From contig DBFBGQ010000006.1 in NCBI GenBank assembly GCA_048201975.1, positions 1 to 18,690 of the forward strand: a stretch of DNA of 18,690 nucleotides, read 5' to 3'. Shown piece by piece: positions 14,113 to 18,690 of this stretch (positions within the stretch are counted from its first letter, which is position 1; the number at the start of each line of letters is the position of its first letter). The notes beneath the pieces are model-generated. The model made no database searches. It had not been told where the DNA came from and saw nothing but the letters and a program-made list of their open reading frames with translations. This DNA is from Egerieenecus sp048201975. GTDB lineage: Bacteria > Bacillota > Clostridia > Christensenellales > Aristaeellaceae. Position numbers and translations under genes: made by a program.

Positions 14113-14149
14113 AAAGCCACGCCCGCCATTTTCCGGCTTGCGTGGCTTT
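14113..14149 (-). terminator. Hairpin terminator after the sigma-like gene
   Basis: AAAGCCACGC (14113-14122) and GCGTGGCTTT (14140-14149) form a 10-bp perfect stem; on the minus strand it is followed by TTTTCTGT. The stop codon of the sigma-like gene lies at the base of the stem. It would end or attenuate transcription before the Cys-rich VLP gene. Confidence 0.6.
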
Positions 14150-14996
14150 ACTGCCCTTCCTCGTTTTCGTATCGAACGAACCGTTTCTTGATTGCCTCCA
14201 TGCGCTTGATCACAGCGCTATGGGTTTTGTAGCCCAGCTTATCCGCTATCTCCTGATAGCCATATCCCTCTCCCCGCAGCTCCAGAATCGTTCTGTCCCT
14301 TTCAGGCAGAGCGGCCTTGAAACGGTTGCAGAAGTCTTTCTCCGCCGCCTGTTCCGCAACGTCTCCCTCCGGGGCGGGGAGCGAATGGATCTTGCTGTCC
14401 TTGTCCTCCATGCATGCTTCCAGCGAAACGGTCCGCACCCATTTTGACCGGGTGTGATACCACTTGCGCAGGAAGTCCTTGCGAACATGGGTATCCCATT
14501 TCTCGAAATCTTCGTCGCAGGGCATTTCCCGCACTGCTTCCAGCATTGGCCTCCAGTCCTGCTCCCCGATGGTTTGTTCCACCACCTGCTTCATCATCGC
14601 CTGTACGTCGTCCGCCTCAAAGAAGGGGATTTCGAAGTTCGGTGGCAGGCGGAACAGCTTTTGCACACCCCAGCCCCACACGCGCTCCACTCCTTTGGCC
14701 CACAGGGGTAGGGCGTATGACAAACGCCATGCCGGGGAATTGGCTGTATAGTGTTCTTTCCATCCACCGAAGCCCAAGTGAGGGAAAACCACCGAGGCCA
14801 CAGCATCCATGATTTCGCTTGGAAACTGCTGGCTCAAGAGAATTCTGTGCCATTCGGGAGAGGCGTTCAGAGCGCCCAGACTTCGGGGCAGCCTGCGAAG
14901 CGTGGGATATCGGGAGAGTACATCGCAGGGCAGCAGGTATGCAAGGGGTAAGTAGCGGACGGGGCTATCATACGGGAATTGGTATGTGATGGGAAT
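14148..14996 (-). CDS. Sigma-70 region-4-like DNA-binding protein
   Basis: A 282-aa protein ending in a sigma-factor region-4-type helix-turn-helix (LPERDRTILELRGEGYGYQE, then IADKLGYKTHSAVIKRMEAI, about residues 228-275). The rest has no sigma region 2 that I can see, so it is more likely an element regulator than a true sigma factor. Open coding continues 53 codons upstream of the first TTG (14837), without stops, to an ATT at 14996. That ATT lies 9 nt after AGGAGG (15006-15011), whereas the TTG has no ribosome binding site. No in-frame ATG or GTG exists in the upstream part. The upstream residues (PITYQFPYDSPVRYLPLAYL, then EWHRILLSQQFP) look like real protein. It is the first gene of the element block. 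Confidence 0.72.
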   Translation of the reverse strand: MPITYQFPYDSPVRYLPLAYLLPCDVLSRYPTLRRLPRSLGALNASPEWHRILLSQQFPSEIMDAVASVVFPHLGFGGWKEHYTANSPAWRLSYALPLWAKGVERVWGWGVQKLFRLPPNFEIPFFEADDVQAMMKQVVEQTIGEQDWRPMLEAVREMPCDEDFEKWDTHVRKDFLRKWYHTRSKWVRTVSLEACMEDKDSKIHSLPAPEGDVAEQAAEKDFCNRFKAALPERDRTILELRGEGYGYQEIADKLGYKTHSAVIKRMEAIKKRFVRYENEEGQ

Positions 14997-15104
14997 AAAA
15001 GAAAACCTCCTTTCTGAAATCAGATTGTACGATAGCCTCTAATAATTAACGACACAAGGGCGCACTCTTTGTTCCTGATATTCACAATCTTCTGCAAATT
15101 TATT

Positions 15105-18100
15105 TTATGTCTCCATTGTATCCGTCCACATCTCGCACTGGCTCATTACGGTCTGTACCGCATCCTCCATCCCCTCCGGCGGATACTTGTGTTTTTTGAG
15201 GAGTCGCTTTACCAACCGGCGCATACCGGCCCGGGCGCTCTCCTTCTTCTGCCAGTCAATGGTGCGATTCTTGCGCAGCAGGTCGGTCAGTTCCCTGGTA
15301 ATCGCAATCAGCTCATCGCGTTCGTAGAAATCCTTAATCGCCTGCGGTTTGGTGATCGCATCGTAAAAGGCCAGTTCCTCTGCGGTGAGCCCCAGCTTTT
15401 CGCCCTCTGCATGAGCATTGGAAATTTCCTTGGCCAGCTTGAGAAGCTCCTGAATCACTTCTTCGTTGGTCAGCATCCCGTTGAGATACCGGTTCATGGC
15501 GCTCTGGATGATCTCGGAGAATTTTTCTGATTTCACCAGATTGGTACGCCGGTAGATGGAGACCTGCTCCGCAATCAGCTTTTTCAGCAGCTCGACGGCA
15601 AGGTTCTTCTCCTTCATGTTGGCGATTTCTTCAAGGAATTTCGGGTCAAAGAGGGAGAACTCCGTGCCCACATCGGAAAACAGGTTGATGACGCCTTCGC
15701 TCTGGATGCTGTGCTTCAATAGCTCGTTGATGCGCTGGTTGACTTCCGGCAACGTAAATTTCTTGCCTGTGCCGCCGATTGAGAGCCGCACCAGCATGGT
15801 CCGCACCGCCTCAAAATAGGCCGCCTCAAACCGGGTCCTTTCATCCACCATACTGCTGCACAGGGAAAGGGCCTGCCGGAGCAGAAGCGCTTCCTTGATG
15901 TAGACGTTCTGCGCCTTTTCGCTGTCGGGCAGGCCGCGTTCAGCCACCGATTGACCCAGCAGGAAGTTGACGCCCCCGCTGATCATTCGTGCCTTTTCCA
16001 GATCGTCCCCCGTCAGGAAGCCGGTGTAGTCAAACCCGTGGAAGAGATCGCGGCAGACTTCCAGCTTTTCCAGAAACTTGGGATAGGCCGCCTTGCCCAC
16101 GTCGGGATCGCCGTAGTTCTTCTTGTCCCGGACGGTGTAATCGTTCATGGCCTGCTTGAGCGCGGCGGCAATGCCCACATAGTCCACCACCAGGCCGCCT
16201 TCCTTGTCCCGGAAAACGCGGTTCACCCGGGCGATGGCCTGCATCAGGGTGTGCCCGGCCATGGGCTTGTACACGTACATGGTGGCCAGGGACGGTACGT
16301 CAAAGCCAGTGAGCCACATATCAACCACGATGGCGATTTTCATGGGGGAGTCGTTGTCCTTGAATTTGCGGGCCAGCTCCTCCTTGTGGGCCTTGTTGCC
16401 GATGATCTCCCGCCATTCCTCCGGGTCGTTGTTTCCCTGGGTCATGACCACGGCGACCTTTTCCGTCCAGTCCGGGCGAAGCTGGAGTATGCGCTTGTAA
16501 ATCTTCATGGCAATGGGGCGGGAATACGCCACAATCATGGCCTTGCCCGTGAGCAGATGGGCGCGGTAGTTTTCGTAATGGTCCAGTATGTCATCCACCA
16601 GCGAGGCGATGGTCTGGTCCGCCCCCAGAATGGCCTCCATCTGGCCCAGTTCCTTTTTGCTCTTTTCGATGACGTAAGGGTCGGCATTCTCCGCCATCAG
16701 GTCATATTCCGCGTCGATGAGCTTCAGGGTGTTTTCGTCCAGCTTCAGGTGGATGACCCGGCTTTCGTAGTAGACCGGGCGGGTGGCGCCGTCCTCCACT
16801 GCCTGGGTCATATCGTAGATGTCGATATAGTCGCCGAATACGTCCCGGGTGCTGCGATCTTTGGCGGAGATGGGCGTGCCGGTGAAGCCGATATAGGTTG
16901 CGTTCGGCAGGCTGTCGCGGATGATGCGGGCCGTGCCGATGGAGGTCCGCACCTCCAGTTCGCCCTTTTCATTCTGGCGGGTGACCACCTTTTCGGTGAG
17001 GCCATACTGGCCCCGGTGGGCCTCATCCGCCATGACCACGATGTTCCGGCGCTCCGACAGGGGCTCTCCGGTTTCCTCGAACTTCTGCATGGTGGTGAAG
17101 ATGATGCCGTTGGCCTGGCGGCCCGCCAGCAGCGCCTGCAAATGCTGGCGGCTTTCGGCCTGCTGGGGCGTCTGGCGCAGGAAATCCCTACAGCGGGAGA
17201 ACTGGCCGTAGAGCTGGTTATCCAGGTCGTTTCGGTCGGTGATGACCACGATGGTGGGGCTTTCCAGCGCCTTTTGCAGATAATGGGCATAGAACACCAT
17301 GGACAGGGATTTTCCGCTGCCCTGGGTATGCCAGAACACGCCGCCCTTGCCATCGGTTACGGTGGCATGCCGGGTGGATTCGATGGCCTTTTTAACGGCG
17401 AAATACTGATGATAGCCCGCGAGAATCTTGAAGGTGTTGGCGCCGTCCACATTGAAGCAGATGAAGTTGCGGAGGATATCCAGAAACCGCGTCTTTTCAA
17501 AGATGCCCTCAAAGAAAGTGTCAAACTGGGCGTGCTGGGTGTTTTCGTAGCTGCCGTCTTTGGTCTTCCACTCCATGAAGCGGTCCTCGCCGGAGGTGAT
17601 GGTGCCCGCCTTGGAGGTGGTCAGATCGCTCATGACGCACACCTGATTGTAGATGAACAGGGACGGAATCTCGTGCATGTAGTTGCGCAGCTGCCGGTAG
17701 GCGGCGGAGGCGTCCGTCTCCTCGCGGGAGGGGGACTTGAGCTCCACCACCACCAGAGGCAGGCCGTTGACAAACAGCACCACGTCGGCCCGCTTCTCGC
17801 TGTTTTCCACCACCGTCCACTGGTTGACGGCGATAAAGCGGTTGTTCTCCGGGTGCTGGTAGTCCACCAGGTACACCAGGCCCGCGCGCTCCTCGCCCTT
17901 CACCACGAACTTGACCGGCACGCCGTTTTGCAGATAGTCGGTAAAAACCATGTTTTTCTGCAGGAGGGAGCCGGACGCAAAGTTCTTGAGCTTGTACACC
18001 GCATCGTCCAGCGCCGCTTGAGGCAGGGCGGGGTTCACCGCTCGCAGCGCGGGCAGCAGCTCATCCTCATACAGGGGCGAGTGGTAGTCCCGCTCAATAT

Positions 18101-18185
18101 CCGGGCCGTAGGCATAGGAGTAGCCCAGGGTCTGGGTAAAGAGCTGCAAGACGGCGTTTTCGTAGTTGGATTCGGTGAAGGGCAT
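15105..18185 (-). CDS. hsdR: Type I restriction enzyme subunit R (HsdR)
   Basis: A 1026-aa HsdR, the motor and nuclease subunit of a type I restriction-modification complex: it translocates unmodified DNA and cleaves at distance. The N-terminal PD-(D/E)XK nuclease shows Asp134 in RADVVLF and VVELKSP (Glu148, Lys150). The superfamily 2 helicase follows: HTQGSGKS at about 286-293, ADEAHRGQ (DEAH) near 387, FTGTPIS near 434, and QAIARVNRVFRD (motif VI) near 655. A helical C-terminal domain docks to HsdM. Length and motif order are normal, so it appears intact. The ATG at 18185 (MPFTESNYE) is preferred, because AAAGGA sits 9 nt before it but touches the earlier ATG at 18194. The hsdM and hsdS genes would lie beyond the right edge. 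Transcription is minus, behind the AlbA_2-like gene. Confidence 0.95.
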   Translation of the reverse strand: MPFTESNYENAVLQLFTQTLGYSYAYGPDIERDYHSPLYEDELLPALRAVNPALPQAALDDAVYKLKNFASGSLLQKNMVFTDYLQNGVPVKFVVKGEERAGLVYLVDYQHPENNRFIAVNQWTVVENSEKRADVVLFVNGLPLVVVELKSPSREETDASAAYRQLRNYMHEIPSLFIYNQVCVMSDLTTSKAGTITSGEDRFMEWKTKDGSYENTQHAQFDTFFEGIFEKTRFLDILRNFICFNVDGANTFKILAGYHQYFAVKKAIESTRHATVTDGKGGVFWHTQGSGKSLSMVFYAHYLQKALESPTIVVITDRNDLDNQLYGQFSRCRDFLRQTPQQAESRQHLQALLAGRQANGIIFTTMQKFEETGEPLSERRNIVVMADEAHRGQYGLTEKVVTRQNEKGELEVRTSIGTARIIRDSLPNATYIGFTGTPISAKDRSTRDVFGDYIDIYDMTQAVEDGATRPVYYESRVIHLKLDENTLKLIDAEYDLMAENADPYVIEKSKKELGQMEAILGADQTIASLVDDILDHYENYRAHLLTGKAMIVAYSRPIAMKIYKRILQLRPDWTEKVAVVMTQGNNDPEEWREIIGNKAHKEELARKFKDNDSPMKIAIVVDMWLTGFDVPSLATMYVYKPMAGHTLMQAIARVNRVFRDKEGGLVVDYVGIAAALKQAMNDYTVRDKKNYGDPDVGKAAYPKFLEKLEVCRDLFHGFDYTGFLTGDDLEKARMISGGVNFLLGQSVAERGLPDSEKAQNVYIKEALLLRQALSLCSSMVDERTRFEAAYFEAVRTMLVRLSIGGTGKKFTLPEVNQRINELLKHSIQSEGVINLFSDVGTEFSLFDPKFLEEIANMKEKNLAVELLKKLIAEQVSIYRRTNLVKSEKFSEIIQSAMNRYLNGMLTNEEVIQELLKLAKEISNAHAEGEKLGLTAEELAFYDAITKPQAIKDFYERDELIAITRELTDLLRKNRTIDWQKKESARAGMRRLVKRLLKKHKYPPEGMEDAVQTVMSQCEMWTDTMET

Positions 18186-18213
18186 GGTGCTCATTCCTTT
18201 ACTTTAATGAAAT

Positions 18214-18690
18214 TCATTCTCTTTGCCGATCAAAATGGAATTTCCATAGTTTTTCAACATCTGCGTAATTTGCGTGTTGATTTCTAGGAGTATTTGTATC
18301 TCCAACTCGAGTGTAAATCTGATGATCATGTATGCTTTTATATCGTTCTGTCAAATAAAATGGAACATATTTTGAGCTTTTACAAATAATTACAACTATC
18401 TTTTTATATTTATAACGGAGATTTTTGATTTCGATTTCTGGCATATGGTTTCCTGCAAATTTTAGCGTTTTCAAAAAATCATAGAGATCGTTTGATTTAA
18501 AATCCTCATCCTTAATACCTTCAACGCTATAGGCACTATCGTCCACTCCAATGATTAAGTACGCATCTTTATTTTCTACATTATTTGAGAGACATAATAT
18601 ATCATGGAGTAAACTTTCTTTGTCTTTGTGTGGTATCAATTTGAAATCATAATAATCCATTTCTCTTTTTTCATGAATTAGTTTTATGAT
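18214..18690 (-). CDS. AlbA_2/Schlafen-like protein, partial
   Basis: The reading frame stays open to the window edge, so the start probably lies outside; an internal Met at 18660 lacks a spaced ribosome binding site. At least 158 residues are visible. They resemble the AlbA_2 (Schlafen-type, PF04326) putative nucleic-acid-binding domain: YYDFKLIPHKDKESLLHDIL, LSNN, then AYLIIGVDDSAYSVEGI, and later PFYLTERYKSIHDHQIYTRVG. The gene ends 28 nt before the hsdR start and shares its direction, so it is likely in the same transcript. Similar domains occur as accessory genes in type I restriction loci and other defence regions. The base composition is strikingly AT-rich beside the GC-rich hsdR, which suggests separate acquisition. 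No role in restriction can be proved from sequence. Confidence 0.78.
   Translation of the reverse strand: MIKLIHEKREMDYYDFKLIPHKDKESLLHDILCLSNNVENKDAYLIIGVDDSAYSVEGIKDEDFKSNDLYDFLKTLKFAGNHMPEIEIKNLRYKYKKIVVIICKSSKYVPFYLTERYKSIHDHQIYTRVGDTNTPRNQHANYADVEKLWKFHFDRQRE

Larger units (their letters stand above)
11670..15060 (-). mobile_element. Mobilizable element segment (RepA_N, MobV)
   Basis: Five minus-strand genes form one block: sigma-like protein, Cys-rich VLP protein, RepA_N initiator, MobV relaxase and a 59-aa protein. This gene set is characteristic of integrative mobilizable or conjugative elements of Clostridia. The right copy of the 49-bp repeat closes the left end. The right limit is uncertain and is placed in the AT-rich gap before hsdR. 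No serine or tyrosine recombinase, excisionase, coupling protein or secretion gene is present, so the segment is either incomplete or depends on another element for movement. A related remnant lies at 2868-3222. Confidence 0.7.

Noticed and set aside
15951..18287. A 778-codon open frame on the plus strand opposite hsdR
   Set aside because: Same shadow effect; His/Val/Gly-rich without domains, while the minus strand encodes a complete HsdR with nuclease and helicase motifs.
1..18690. CRISPR array
   Set aside because: No regularly spaced repeats of 23-40 bp were seen; the only long repeat occurs twice, 8.8 kb apart.

Overview
The window looks like chromosome of a GC-rich, low-copy-mobile-DNA-carrying member of the Firmicutes (Clostridia, probably a gut or fermentative anaerobe). 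The reasons are strong AGGAGG ribosome binding sites, consensus sigma-A promoters, a LacI-controlled sugar ABC operon without its own ATPase, and a RepA_N/MobV/Cys-rich-VLP mobile segment of the kind common in Clostridia. No 16S gene or other taxonomic marker is present, so this is inference.

Layout. (1) 8-173: a highly structured non-coding repeat that folds as a four-way, tRNA-like cloverleaf followed by a separate hairpin. (2) 305-2542, minus: a cytoplasmic GH31 alpha-glucosidase. (3) 2743-2830, plus: tRNA-Leu(CAG) with its terminator. (4) 2868-3222: remnant of a mobile element, consisting of a conserved 49-bp repeat, a terminator and a decayed small gene. (5) 3269-11420: a carbohydrate island with a LacI-type repressor (minus) divergent from an operon for a solute-binding protein, two ABC permeases, a GH13 enzyme and a second, different GH31 enzyme. 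A consensus promoter with a LacI-like operator at its start site lies between them. (6) 11670-about 15060: a mobilizable element segment, all minus: sigma-70-region-4-like protein, Cys-rich VLP protein, RepA_N initiator, MobV relaxase, a 59-aa protein, a terminator and the second copy of the 49-bp repeat. No integrase or type IV secretion gene is visible. (7) 15105-18690, minus: the end of a type I restriction-modification locus, hsdR preceded by an AT-rich AlbA_2/Schlafen-like gene that runs off the right edge.

How it works together (family knowledge plus inference). The ABC system imports an alpha-linked oligosaccharide, presumably powered by a shared MsmK/UgpC-type ATPase encoded elsewhere. 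The GH13 and GH31 enzymes, which lack signal peptides, hydrolyse it in the cytoplasm, and the divergent LacI protein represses the set until a sugar inducer is present. The whole island sits between two directly repeated copies of the same mobile-element end, with tRNA-Leu at the left border, so it may have been acquired by, or could still be excised through, that element family.

The most notable observations are the 49-bp repeat, perfectly conserved while the gene beside it has decayed; the cloverleaf repeat at the left edge; the apparent ATT start codon of the sigma-like gene; a RepA gene whose 3' third appears decayed; and the AT-rich AlbA_2 gene directly upstream of hsdR.
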